Assembly: GCA_019022495.1 (NCBI GenBank)
Contig: JAFEKR010000005.1
Span: forward strand, 3,038,001 to 3,102,000
Origin: Epichloe hybrida
Lineage: Eukaryota; Ascomycota; Sordariomycetes; Hypocreales; Clavicipitaceae
DNA: 64,000 nt
Direction: 5' to 3'
A program made the position numbers and the translations under genes. Of this stretch, positions 37,856 through 49,709 are shown piece by piece. The notes beneath the pieces are model-generated. The model was not told the DNA's origin. It worked only from the letters and a program-made list of their open reading frames with translations, and searched no databases. Position 1 is the first letter of the stretch. Every line of letters starts with the position of its first letter.

Positions 37856-39476
37856 GGTAAAGATTAAATTTAGCCCTAGAGAACTAATTAAGGTACTTAG
37901 ATTAATTAAAGTGCTAACTTTATTTAGAATTATTCTCTTTTAGGTAATCCCTATAAACACTCCCTTTCTCTTATACCTTAATAATATAACCTACCTAAAG
38001 ATTAATTTCTATATATTAGAAAATATTCTATAGTAAGGGAATATTAAGGTTCCTATTATATATAAATAAGGGTATATATAAATACTTCTTAATAAAGAAG
38101 AAAGTATTGCTTAGAGTTATCTTACAGAGATTAAGCTTTGTTAATTATATTAATGCTTTAAATACCCTTTAGTTTAATATCTTTATAATTTACTATATAA
38201 ATTAGGGTATAAGGTTAAGTTTAAAGCTATTAAGAAGCTAACTAAGGTTTGCTAGTAATACTAATTATATATAGATAGCTTATATTAATTTAAATTCACC
38301 CTTTAGGATAAATATGCCTATAATTATAAAATTATTATAGATATTATATATATAAATAGTAACTACCCTATTCTATAAGTTATTAATATAGCTATATCCT
38401 TTAATATAGCTAGATTTATTAAGGATATCTCTGCAAAGACTATATAGGAAGCACTCTATCTTTGCTAGATTAATATTTATCTAGGCCCCCTAGATTTAAT
38501 TATTATAGATACTAGAATAATATTTAGAGGTAAGGAATTTAAGCAGCTTACGTTATTAATAGTAATTAAGATTAAAGATATTCCTATTAAGGCTTACTAT
38601 AGTATTAGTAAGGTTAAGTAATATTATAGGCTACTCTAAAGAGCTTATAATATTATTAGATAAGAATACCTAATAACACTAGAGCCTATAGCGTTATAAA
38701 TAGCAGTTAAAGCTATGAATAATACTATAAGATTAAATAGTCTTATACTAATAGTTCTTATTTTTAGCGTGTATCCTTATATAGTTAAGGAATTACCTTT
38801 ATCGCCAGATATTATATAATAAGCCCTTGCAATCTAATTAGTAATAAAGGAAGTTAAGCAAATTTATACCTAGTAGAAGGTTAGTAATGCCCTTACTATA
38901 AGGAATAGTCCTAATACCTTTATAACTATTAACCTCCTACTAGGATTACTTATATATATATAGTGTAAAGGTAAAGGATAGAGAGGCCCTTATAAGCTAT
39001 TAGCTATAGAAGGCAAAACTTATACTCTTAAGCTCCCTTAAGGCCCTAAGGCCTTTAGATTAACCTCTATTAGGCCTTTTTATAAAGATCCTAATAAAGA
39101 GAGACCTCTTAAGAGTGTAAAGAACTAAGATACTCCTTTATAGCTTATAACTACCCCTCCTATTAATCCCCTAAGGTAAGGACCTAGAAGACCTTAAAAG
39201 AACCTTCCTATTATTATATCTAATATTAATTATATAGATTAAATAAAAGATAAGACTAATGTCTTTCTATTAGCTAAGGCAAGCTCTAATCTTAAGCTTG
39301 TAATCTAATTATATAAGGAAGGAATTATTAAGACCCCTAGCAAACCCTTTAAGCAGTTTACTAAAGCTAAAATTAATACTCTAATTAAATAAGGTATGTT
39401 TAAATTTATTAAGTATAATAAAAGAGAGCATAGTAAAACTTAAATTTTTAATTCCTATATTATTAATAAGGTAAAG
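37856..39476 (+). pseudogene. Element D protease/integrase (segment 3 of D)
   Basis: D resumes after B1 and is collinear with A2 18290-19880. The stretch A-T-T-C-T-C-T-T-T-T-A-G-G-T-A-A-T-C-C marks the protease/integrase region near 37930, and an integrase-like region around 38,490-38,700 contains I-I-D-T-R-I-I-F-R-G-K-E-F. It ends at TAAAG (39472-39476), the B2 target duplication. No ORF survives. Confidence 0.72.
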
Positions 39477-39733
39477 TGTTGGATGCACCAAGGTCCTGCG
39501 CAGGTAATAAATCCCGTATAAATTGAAGTCAATAATAGTTAGTTAGCTAGCTAGGAAAGAGAGAGAAGAGAGGGAAAGTCTAGATACTAGAAAAGTAAGC
39601 GAAATCCATATATAAGGCATAAAAGGGGGTGGCGAATTAATGCAGCCAATCACATCGCGTGCATCGCGCTAGACCTATAATTAGTCTAGTCTTTAGCCAC
39701 GATTAAACTAATGAAAATCCAAAGGAATTAACA
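39477..39733 (-). repeat. Family B LTR (3' LTR of B2)
   Basis: 257 bp. It carries the duplicated AGTTAGCTAGCTAGG variant near 39540 that is also seen in the 5' LTR of the same element, supporting co-origin of the pair. Confidence 0.92.
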
Positions 39734-39739
39734 CTAGCA

Positions 39740-42700
39740 ATCTCTCTTTTTCCTTTATAGCCAAAGAGCTCAAAAATGTAATAAAAATCAGATTAAAGGA
39801 AAGTATACACTAGTGAATCCCTTAATAGGAATCCGCTACTCTAATTAGCTATTATAGCATTAGTTAATTAAATTAATCTGTTAGTCCTTGCCTAAGCTCC
39901 TGTCTCCTAATATTATAAGTCTCTTTACCTATCCTTTAACACAAATCGTTAATTCGTTTAAATTAATTAAAGAGGAAAGTAATAAATTTGGCAATGCTTT
40001 TGTCATCGCATCCGCCGGATTGTTGTTGCTATTAATCCACCTAACTTCGTAGATCTCATGCCTTTTGTATAATTAATAAAGGGCTATAATATTAATTATT
40101 AGTCTCTTCTCCTTTATGGTTCCTAGCTTTATAAGACATTTATATAATAAAAAAGAATTAGTATAGAGGATCGTAGGAATTTAAGGCATCTTTAATTAAT
40201 CTGTGATCTAATATAAAGTCATGGAAATCACGTAGGCAATATCTACGCCTTAAACTATACTATATAACTTAGAGGTAAGAGCGCTATAAGTGACTCTCTT
40301 GCTCTTTATTAAGCTATACATAATGATATTACCTTTTATAATAAAGGTATTGTTGTCTTGTATTATCTCGTTGCTAATCACAATCACGTATCTAATCTAT
40401 GAGCTTAAATCCTTATTATTAGCAAGCAATCTATTTATAAACGTAAAGAGCTTTACCTCCTTAAGGACTAAAGGAATATATCACAGTCTACGCTATTAAT
40501 TCTTAATCTACTATTTAAGGCGTTTATTAAGATATACAATATCTTCTGTAAAGGGCTCTTAGTGTTAAGCTGTAATTAAAAGGTTATACGAAGCCTCCGG
40601 TTAACACACAGTTATGATATAGCTTCCTTACGCTTATTACTCCATGTAATCTTGCTTTACTATTAAGGATTAAGGATTAACTTCCTTAATCTTCTAACTC
40701 TAACCTTTCTAGGTTAAGATTAGCGAATTATTAGTGTTCTAGGTTAAGATATAGCTATTAAAGATAAGGGGATTCTTAGTAGTTAATTATTGCTCTTCTT
40801 TAGCTATAAAATTAGCCTTCTAGAGCTCTTTCTCTTCTTTTCGGAAGAAGTTATTATTACTTAGGCCTAATATATTATCAGTTTGCATTCTAATAATGCC
40901 AAAGAGGTTCTTATTATTCAGAGCTATAATTAATAAGCATAAATCATAGGTTAAAGTCATTATATTAAGGTTATCCCTATAGTAACGGAAGTATATTACC
41001 TACTAGTACGTTCTAGCCTTTATAATCCTATAAAGAGGTCTAATTAATTTAATTACAGTCCCTTCTAGAAAGAGATATGTAATTTGCTTTAGTAATCTCA
41101 CGATAATTAGCCTTGTTAGTACTGTGTGCGATTGAGTGTAGGCTTGTGTGATATCGCGAATCTAAAGATAAATGCCTTTTCTTCTTAATAACGGAGCGAT
41201 AGCTATAATTAGTCGTTAGCTCACATGTTATATCGTTAGCAATTACATTAGGATAAATTCCTTTCCTTTATTATTATAGCCTTATATAACGAGACGAGAT
41301 TTCTTATATAGCAAGTCTATTCCTTTGCCTTTAATCTCTCTAACCATACAAGAATTAAAGATTCTATAACCTCCGTGCTTCACTAGGTTAAACTTAATGA
41401 ATTTAAACACATTATAAGCTTATAAAGCGTTAATCTTAGCTTAATCAGACTACTTAAAGGGTTTTCCTAGGGTTATAATCCTTTCTTCTTAGCGGAGCTA
41501 AAGGGTAAGGTTCTAATTAGCCTTTTCCTTTACTATAAGGAATACTATACTTAGTATCCCTCTAGTTATAATCTCTTAAATAAAGGCCTTCTCTTAATCT
41601 TCGTTTATAAGTATATAAAGCTAAACTAGGCTAATATCCTTCTTAGGGCTATAAGGTCTTCTTTTCCTTACTTTTATTCCTTTAGGGTATAGTAATAAGT
41701 CTTTAACTTAATAGCTTCCCCTTAAGGCCTTTTAGGCTTTATAAGCCTCTTTATTAGACTCTCCTACACTTATAAATTACACTATAAGGGCCTTTCTTAG
41801 TCTCCCTTATCTTCTCTTAGCTAGTGCCTGTAGCTCTTCGCCTTCTTCTATTAGAGAATCTCTTTTAGTAGTAGTAGTTAGTTATATAGTTACTTCTTCC
41901 TCTACGTTACTAGGCTTTATCTCCTACTACTCCGGCGTGTTATAGGGCTTTATCTCTTACTACTCTAGTCCCTTTATAATATATAGGTTTTTATAATAGG
42001 GCTTTACTACTGTAAAGCAGAACTTTACTAGGCTATAGGGTATATTAATAGTATAGGTCTCTCTATTAGTGGCTAGCAGCTTATATAAGCTATACTAGCT
42101 ACCTTTCTCTCTTTATATATATATATTAGCCTATAGGGGTAGCTAATGTATAAGCACTATATTAGGGCCGTTCTAGGCTCTAAGGGCATCATAGACCTAC
42201 TATAAAGCTAGAAGATAGCGGACTTTATTAGTAGCTTTACGAATTACTTTAGTATGTTAAATAATAGAGACGCTTAGTGGTAACTTGTCTATTATCTGTA
42301 GGTAGCCTCTAAAGACTAGTATAGTTAGGATAATACTATTTAGGCCTATAGAGTTATTAATAGCCTTAATAGCTATTTAGAGACATTATTCTAGCGTGAG
42401 TTCCGTTCTAATTAAGTCTGTGATAATATTATAGGCTTAGCGTAGAGGTCTATAATATCTCTTAACCTTTCTAATGCTATTGTAGGCTTTGATTAGCATC
42501 TCACCGGTTTTAATTAACATTAATCAAGCATAATGCCTAAATTTAGCAGAAGCGAAGTTATTGCTAGTATCATGGATAATCTAATCTAGAGGTCCGAGAT
42601 AAGTATTAATCTAATATTCGCGGATTACGTCCTAGATGTCTTAAGCCTTCTACTTCTTTAGATTAAGGAATTAGGCTACTTAGAACAAGGTTACTGAATT

Positions 42701-45166
42701 AATAATGTAAAGCACTAGTTAGCTATTAATTTACATGATATTAACGATAATCTTATAGTTAAATTCATAGTTATCTTTGATTATGAACTTAAATCAACTA
42801 GGGGCCTTTCCATATATCTAGCAATAGTAGCAGACTTTAGTTAATTCCTTAATTACCTAGCATTTAACTTCGTAACTAGCTTAGTAAAGGATCTTTATAA
42901 GTTATTAAACGGAAGGGTAACCAAGTTAATAATATAATTAACGGATGTCTCCTTCTAAAAGGTAGAAGGCAACTATTTCTCTTGCTTCTAGTAACCACTA
43001 AGGATAGCCCTATTATTACATAATAGGTATAGTTTTGTTGCCTTAGATAAGCACGTTAGCAAGGTTATTAATCTTAACTTATATCTTATCTATATTAGTG
43101 ATTAAGAAGAGGAACGGGGTAGCTATATTAAGGACATAGAATTTAAGCTCTCTAAGCTCTGTAAGCATATAAAGGATTCCTCTTATAACTACTAATCTAG
43201 CGCTAAATATAATAATTTAGGGTTTGTAAGGGGTTACCTTTAATAAAGGCATTAATCTTAGCAAAGCCTTTACTTATGCCTCTCCTATAGTTAACTTTCC
43301 TACTACGCTAGTGTTAGGCATAATCTCTCTAAAAACCTCTTTAGAATAGCGTTCTTTAAAGATATAGTAAATCAAGCCTTTATCGCACTCTTATGGCTTA
43401 TAGAGCTCTTGTTTAAGGAATGTGTATTAAAAAGCTTAATTATGTAAGGTTGCTAGGACATTAACGTTAGCAGTGTTATAGTTAGTCTGTAGTCCTAAAC
43501 AGAAGAATTATATAATACTTAGATATGCTATTAATAGTAGCTCCTTAACATTATTATTATTATCTTTAGCTTCTATATAAGCCATAAGATATGCTTCCTA
43601 ATTCTCACCTAAGCCTTTATTAGGCTTATTATTATTCTACCCTTTATAGAAGGCAAGGAATACCTAGAATCTCTTCTCTAAAGGGGGTATATAATATATT
43701 TTGCTAGCTTACTAGTAGTCTTTCTTCTTTTAACGTTCTTTAGTAAAGTAATTAGAAGACTAGTAGCTACTCTTACCGCATATAAAGCAGCGCTTAGTGC
43801 TTAGCCTAGGGCTTTGCTCGCAATAGCTTCCTCTGCTATAGGATTATTATCTATACTAATAATTAGTAAACATAGCCTCTAGAGGGTCTTCTTATTAGTA
43901 CTAAAGGTATTAGGAGGACTTCTTATTTAATTCCGTAATAGTAATTACCTTATGGAGGTCTTTAGCAAGACTTTTAAAGCTTACAGAGTGTATGTATTTT
44001 ACTATCTAATATTTAGGCACACTAGCTATAGCGTTTAAGGCTTACTTATAGAGTTTAGTATTTACTGTTTTAGTAAGGTAAAGGCCTTTGTAGATTTTCT
44101 TAAGGGTTAATAACATAATCTTAAGGTAATTAAGCTTACTTTTATTAGGGTTTTTCTTAATTATGCTCTTTAGCATTATACTACTCCACTTATAGTAATA
44201 GAATTACTAGTTGCTTTCTATCTTAAAGCGCTAACAGATATAAGTAATTATCTCTTTATAGGAATAGTTATTCCTAAAGAGGTAATTAAGGTAGTATTAC
44301 TTAGTATTACCTATTAATATAATAGGGAAAGCCTTCTAATAATACGTTTAAGGAAAGTTAATTCTATTACACTTATTTTTAAAGAGCATAATCTTTAGCA
44401 TTAAGAAGTCATATAGCTTTCTACTATAGTAGTCACTATCCTTATATATCTTTATAAGCTCTAAGATCTTCTTTGTAATCTAATCTTTAGAGGGGAATTA
44501 CTATAAAGGTATAATTTATTATGAATAATAGTCCACTAGTTGTTCTTAATAATAATTATCCAGATAGAGCTATTAATATAATAGGGATTATCGCGGGGGT
44601 TCTTATAAGGGTTTAAGCAATCTCTAGGGTTAGGGAAAGTTAATTTCTAGGGTAGGTTATTAGGGCTATTAATGTTAAGGTTCTAGGGGTTTGGAAGATT
44701 ATGGTCTTTCTTATAATCTTTCCTATGACCAAAGGGGCATTAAGGTTTAATAAAGCACTTTCTTAAGTAATACTAGGATTAAATATCCTAGGCCTTACCT
44801 AACAAGGACGCCATAATCTCGTAAAGAATTACGTAATTCTCTAACAATATCCTTAGATACCCTTTTAAAGGTATCTTTAGACTAGCCTTCAAAGTCTTCT
44901 TAGAATAATTCCTATAGGTTATTATCTCTCTATCCTTAATACTTACTAAGGTTAATAAATCTCGTGATTTAGTTATTAAGCTTGAGCTACGTAGCAGTCT
45001 CTAGATTTAGCTTAACAAATTCTTTCTAGTTATATGAGAATTCGTAAGTAAGCTATTAAAGGCGTAGGGGTAATTCATACCTTTAAGGTCTCTTAGGGGT
45101 GATAATTAGAGCCTTACTATCACCAGCAGCCCTTCCTCTTATGGAAGGTCTAGATTCCTCTGCCAT
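39740..45166 (-). pseudogene. Copia-like gag-pol remnant (B2)
   Basis: The gag start codon is visible as ATG at 45166-45164, followed by A-E-E-S-R-P-S-I-R-G-R. Gag continues to about 43,700, with a Cys/His knuckle near 43,750-43,800 that includes L-Y-M-R from former cysteines. Then come protease (about 43,400), integrase (about 42,900-42,000), RT and RNase H (about 41,500-40,050). The RT motif reads M-Q-T-D-N near 40873-40887, so only the second aspartate is lost. Numerous stops. 45,170-45,824 is untranslated leader. Confidence 0.82.
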
Positions 45167-45824
45167 TTTCAACTATTAAAGGAAAAAGCAGCAATAGGAG
45201 TAAATTAATAGGGATAAGGAAAGCAACAGAAGTGTTAAAAGTAAGCAAAAGCAATAAGAAAAATAACAAGGAATTAATAGGAATTACCCTTCCTGTTTTT
45301 TATAAAAAGGAGGGAAGGAGGTAATCTCTCTCTCTTACTAATAAGCATGGGGCAAATAGCACTAAGAGTAAAGGGGGCAAAAAATAAGCTATAGATGCTT
45401 GTACGGACAAATTAAAGGTCTGTTGGATAAAGGGAATATTTATAGGGAAGTTATAGATATATCAGCTAGCTTAGCTAAGGTTGTTTAACGTTAGGTTTGA
45501 AATAAATGCCTTATAGTAATAGATTTAGTTATTCGGTTAGTTTTCTTGTAATAGACAATAAAATCAACAATTAATAATAATATCCTGGATAGATATAACA
45601 AAGTTATAACCCTGAGCCTAAGGGTTAATAGATTAATTCCTTAGGAGCCTAATAAGCCCGTAACTAGGATTCTAGTCTCTTCCTTTAGCACACTTATGTA
45701 GTTGTGCCTCTCTACTATAATAACTATTATAGTATAACAAGGGGTAGTAGCAGTAGTATCTGTAGAAATATCTTTTCTTGTAATACCTAGCTTATTTGTG
45801 ATTATAAAGTTAACCACTAATTAG

Positions 45825-46081
45825 TGTTAGATATACTAAGGTCCTACGCAAGTAATAAATCCTATATAAATTAAAGTTAATAATAGTTAGTTAGCTAGCT
45901 AGGAAAGAGAGAGAAAAGAGGGAAAGTCTAGATGCTAGAAAAGTAGGCGAAATCCGTATGTAAGGCATAAAAGGGGGTGGCGAATTGATGTAGCCAATCG
46001 CATCGCGTGCATCGCGCCAGACCCACAATTAGTCCGGTCTTTGGCCACGATTGAACCGATGAAGATCCGAAGGAATTAACA
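45825..46081 (-). repeat. Family B LTR (5' LTR of B2)
   Basis: 257 bp, TGTTAGATATACTAAGG to GAAGGAATTAACA. Its left part is RIP-altered and its right part keeps CpG (CGCATCGCGTGCATCGCGCCAG), so RIP damage differs within one LTR. Confidence 0.92.
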
Positions 46082-46086
46082 TAAAG

Positions 46087-47706
46087 GGCAAGATAACAAA
46101 TCTATATAAGAAGTTAAGGCTTATAATCTAAGGCTATAGTAATAAAGAGAAGCTAGCGATCCTTACACAGGCCCTAATAATCTAATAAGCTAGCTAGTAA
46201 TTAATCCTTGCGATAACACCTGCGTTATTATTACTAGGCCTTATCCTCTAGCTTTGCGATATTACATAGGCCTATATACAAGCATAAACGCTTCTTAGTT
46301 ATATAATTCTAGCCTAAATCCCTATCTAAATCCGTTACCTATACCTTATAGGTATAATAATATAAGTAATTAAGCCTCTATATAGTATTATAGAAGCTAG
46401 CACCTACTAGTAGGTAACGTATTATTATTACTATAGAGAAATACTTTAGATAATAACCTCTATATTTAACCTGTGCCTGCTTATAATAATAAAGGAAAAC
46501 CTAACCTTCGCGTGTATAAGGATATAGACTAATAATATAATTAGACTATCTAACTATAAGTTCTCTTAATAAGAGAAAGATTAATTAAAAGCTACTTCTT
46601 TTACTACTAAACTAAAGTAAATCCTTTCTATAAGGAACTTACTAACGTTTAATAGTAGTATTATTACTCTTAAAAATAATATAATTATACTAAGGTAAAA
46701 AGGCTAAAGTAAAAAGCTTTAATTAATCCTACTAACTAATTTAAAATAAGCATATATAGAATAATAAGCTTAAGGTATATATATTACCTTAATCTACTAG
46801 CTTAAAGCCTATTTTAACCTCTTTATTACTATATAATACTAAGACCTGGTATCCTAAGATATAAAAAACCTAAACTAATAAATTTAATAGTAAATTAATA
46901 ATCTAGACTAAGGATTAAGGTTTATACTATTTAATCTTAAGAAGGTAAAGCTTTTTATATTTATAAATAGATTATTTACTAATAACTAAGACCTTATTTC
47001 CTAACTAGGCTATATGCTTATCCTAGCTAGTAAAGTCTAAAAGGAAGGTACCTTTATAATCTAAGGTAATATTATATACTATAGCTTTACTAAGAGTAAG
47101 AGAGTTATAAGAAGTATGCTTACCTCTAAGATTTATAGTATAGTTGCTAGTACTAATATAGCTTATGTAATCTTAATAATACTTAGGTTAATCACACACT
47201 AATTAAACCTCCCTATAATTCCTATTATTATCTATACTAATTTATACTCTTTATATAAATACCTTATTAAGCTTAGTACTATAAAAGAGAAGCGCCTTAT
47301 AATTAACATTATAGCTCTTTATTAATTATATAAGCAATAAGAGATCTACAAGATCAGATAGATTAATAGGAATAATAACCTCGCTAATGTATTTATAAAG
47401 GTATTACTAAATAAGGCATTTAAGAGGTTTATTATAAGTAATAAAGCAACTATTAGGATAGAAGGATAGGTTATGTAATTATAACTCTTATATTAATCTA
47501 ACAAGCTTAAAGGTATTAAGATTAGGCCTACTTATCCTTATATAAGCTTATAGATTAAATATTATCTTTTTTTATACCCCTTTTCCCCTACTCTTTTCTT
47601 ATAATATTATCCGTAATTATTTAATCTCACTTATTTATTAATTCTTTTTTAATTATCTTGTTAATATTATACGTTAATAGTTATATTAAAAAGAGAGAGT
47701 TTCTAG
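46087..47706 (+). pseudogene. Element D RT/RNase H (segment 4 of D)
   Basis: D resumes after B2, directly continuing the frame of segment 3. The RT motif is stop-T-N-N near 46,530. RNase H with K-L-F-I-F-I-N-R-L-F-T-N-N lies near 46,950-46,990. The end of the polyprotein is near 47,460, followed by a polypurine tract (AAAAAGAGAGAG, about 47687-47698) and the 3' LTR. Confidence 0.75.
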
Positions 47707-48001
47707 TATTAGAATAAGTATAATATTAACAAGGCTACGTGCCTCTAATTAGCTAAGCGTGTTACATTACGAACCTACATGTCTAGCCTAACCACGCCGC
47801 GGTTAGTGTTAGTATATATAGCCTCTTCGCTAATAACCTTAATTAAGGCCCCTTTTCCTATAATAAATAGCGCACTCTCTTTGCTTCTATTTAATCCCTC
47901 TTTTACTTGCTTTAATAGACTAGAATATATAATAATTACATACACTTTAGTTTACCCTAAAAACCCTACGCGTAGGTCACTGGTATTCTGTAGATCCCAC
48001 A
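47707..48001 (+). repeat. Family D LTR (3')
   Basis: 295 bp starting TATTAGAATAAG, where RIP changed TGTT to TATT. It ends GATCCCACA just before the GAATC target duplication. It shares the segment CTAACCACGCCGCGGTTAGTG with the 5' LTR. Confidence 0.92.
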
Positions 48002-48700
48002 GAATCCTAATAAATCTAAGCTAGATTATCTTAATATTTTGCTTATAACCCTTAAGCATATTTATAAAGGACTTTTCCCTTTATTAATAGTTAATATAAA
48101 GCTTTATTATTAGACCTTAAGCGTGATTTATAGTATTCTAGAATATAAGTAAGCTAAATATAATTATTTACCTAGTTTTAAAGAACTTACTAAAGCTAAT
48201 AAGTTAGCTACCTAATTTAATTAAAGCACTATTAATACTACTAATACTAATAATTTAGAGGTAATATTTATAAACTACTATTATAACTAACTATATAATT
48301 AATAAGGTTAAGGTAAAGGCTATAGTTACTAAAACTAAGGCTATAATTATAGTAAATACTATATTTATAATAAGAATAGTTATTAGTTAATAAATTATTT
48401 AGAGAAGGACTAAAAAAAGGCAAGAGAATACTAGTAGAAAAACAAGAGGCATTAATTACTACTTATAAAAAGAAAGTTCTAGGTATTCCTTATAGCCTAT
48501 AAAGGCTAAGCACCTAAGTAAGCCAATAACCTTACTAACAGAGCATAGAAATTAGCCAAAGCCTTTATTAAGTCTAACAATAACAAAGGTATCTCTAAAT
48601 AAGAGTCTTAAGACCTTTATTAACTTAAACAAAGCCGTAATTCGAGTTAAAGGATAGGTAAAGAGGCCAGAGACTGAATAAATTTAACAAAAATCTAGCC
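48002..48700 (+). pseudogene. Element E gag, second part with zinc knuckle
   Basis: Continues E gag after the D insertion, starting with the duplicated GAATC (48002-48006) and collinear with family B gag (CTAATAAA...AAGCTTA...). Near 48355-48440 a degenerate zinc knuckle reads K-Y-Y-I-Y-N-K-N-S-Y, with Tyr or Ser at former Cys or Gly positions. At about 48620-48650 the sequence jumps to the end of the Copia coding region, so protease, integrase, RT and most of RNase H are absent. Confidence 0.6.
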
Positions 48701-48991
48701 TAACTATGGCTAAGCTAATAAGAAGCCCGCATTTAATTCCCTAGATTTACTTATGTTTATTTAAATTAATTCTGATTTTATTGCGTTTTTAAGCTTTTAA
48801 AGCTCTTAATCTAGCTTGCTTTCTAATCCGCAAATTAACTAACTTCCTTTATATTATATTATTAGCTAATAGGAAGTCTGAATTTAATATTAGACTTACT
48901 TATCCTTATATAGGCTTATTTTATTCATATACTTACTTATTCTCTCTCTTAGTATTAGCCTTACTTTACTCCTAAAAAAAGAAGTTACTAG

Positions 48992-49220
48992 TATTATAAT
49001 AACTAGGTGAATATTAGGTTAACTACTAGGAAAGTAAAGTATATATAGTAATATTACGCTATAATTAGCTACATTCGTACACGAGGTATATATACGTGAC
49101 TTATGTCCCCTTTCCTTATAGCCACATAACGCTATAGATGGCTTTAATCCTTAGAGTTTATTATATTATTAAACTAGACCCTAACTTGCACTAGTGCATT
49201 ATCCCTTAGTGCAACTAATA
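48992..49220 (+). repeat. Family E LTR (3')
   Basis: About 229 bp, preceded by a purine-rich tract (AAAAAAAGAAG, 48976-48986) that would serve as polypurine tract. It keeps more CpG than the 5' copy (CGTACACGAGG, ACGTGAC). Confidence 0.7.
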
Positions 49221-49328
49221 ATTCTCTCTTATATTAAACCATAGACTATAAAAACTAATAATTCTTATAAAACGCTTTATATAATTATGCTTCTTAGGTA
49301 GTAAAAGTTACCAAAGAGATTTAAAGAC
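49221..49328. other. Short flank between E and the minisatellite
   Basis: AT-rich, with no feature recognised. Its first bases (ATTCT) do not match the sequence left of the E 5' LTR. Confidence 0.5.
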
Positions 49329-49709
49329 TTTTTTACTAGGGGGAATGCTAGTAAAATTACCTTTTTTACTAAAGACTTTTTTACTAGGGGGAATGCTAGT
49401 AAAATTACCTTTTTTACTAAAGACTTTTTTACTAGGGGGAATACTAGTAAAATTACCTTTTTTATTCTTTTTATAAAAGACTTTTTTACTAGGGGAAATG
49501 CTAGTAAAATTACCTTTTTTATTCTTTTTATAAAAGACTTTTTTACTAGGGGGAATACTAGTAAAATTACCTTTTTTACTAAAGACTTTTTTACTAGGGG
49601 GAATACTAGTAAAATTACCTTTTTTACTAGAGACTTTTTTACTAGGGGGAATGCTAGTAAAATTACCTTTTTTATTCTTTTTATAAAAGACTTTTTTACT
49701 AGGGGAAAT
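49329..49709. repeat. Minisatellite with 48- and 57-bp units
   Basis: About eight head-to-tail units. The core is AAAGACTTTTTTACTAGGGG, then GAAT(G/A)CTAGTAAAATTACC. Units are either 48 bases (linker ACT) or 57 bases (linker ATTCTTTTTATAA). Both lengths are multiples of three, so the minus strand stays open (49277-49765) as a repeated F-P-L-V-K-K-S pattern. That frame's start lies in the adjacent B4 LTR, so it is not called a gene. The last unit is cut by the B4 LTR. Confidence 0.9.

Larger units (their letters stand above)
39477..46081 (-). mobile_element. Complete Copia-like element B2, inserted in D
   Basis: 6605 bp, family B, coding minus, uninterrupted. LTRs 39477-39733 and 45825-46081 (257 bp each). 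The target-site duplication is TAAAG at 39472-39476 and 46082-46086. It is the best reference copy of family B in the window. The primer-site motif (CTAATTAGTGGTTAAC in coding sense) lies just inside the 5' LTR at 45809-45824. Confidence 0.94.
14330..48001 (+). mobile_element. Complete Ty1/Copia-like element D with three nested insertions
   Basis: A 33.7-kb locus that reduces to about 6.4 kb of element D once A2, B1 (with C inside) and B2 are removed. LTRs are 295 bp each (14330-14624 and 47707-48001). The target-site duplication is GAATC at 14325-14329 and 48002-48006. D segments are 14330-15248, 22060-23978, 37856-39476 and 46087-48001. They run in order as leader, gag, protease plus integrase, RT plus RNase H, all on plus. 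The primer-site motif CTAATTAGTAGTTATC follows the 5' LTR. The polypurine tract AAAAAGAGAGAG precedes the 3' LTR. The LTR start is shared with family A. Confidence 0.92.
12819..49220 (+). mobile_element. Gag-only Copia-like element E, split by element D
   Basis: The outermost shell of the nest. The 5' LTR is about 12819-13047 and the 3' LTR about 48992-49220. They share the segment from ACTAGG(T) through CTTGCACTAGTGCATTATCCC to the end, at equal spacing (195 bases from CTAGGAAAG to the LTR end in both). Removing D and its target duplication leaves only about 2.7 kb: 5' leader and gag (13048-14329, then 48002-48600), then at once the terminal sequence matching the end of family B (GGATAGGTAAAGAGGCC, near 48650). 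Nearly all of pol is missing. No matching target duplication is seen at the outer ends (TTGGT versus ATTCT). Left LTR boundary is uncertain by a few bases. Confidence 0.7.

Noticed and set aside
49321..49709. Possible CRISPR-like array
   Set aside because: The units are contiguous tandem copies with no unique spacers, and the organism is a fungus.
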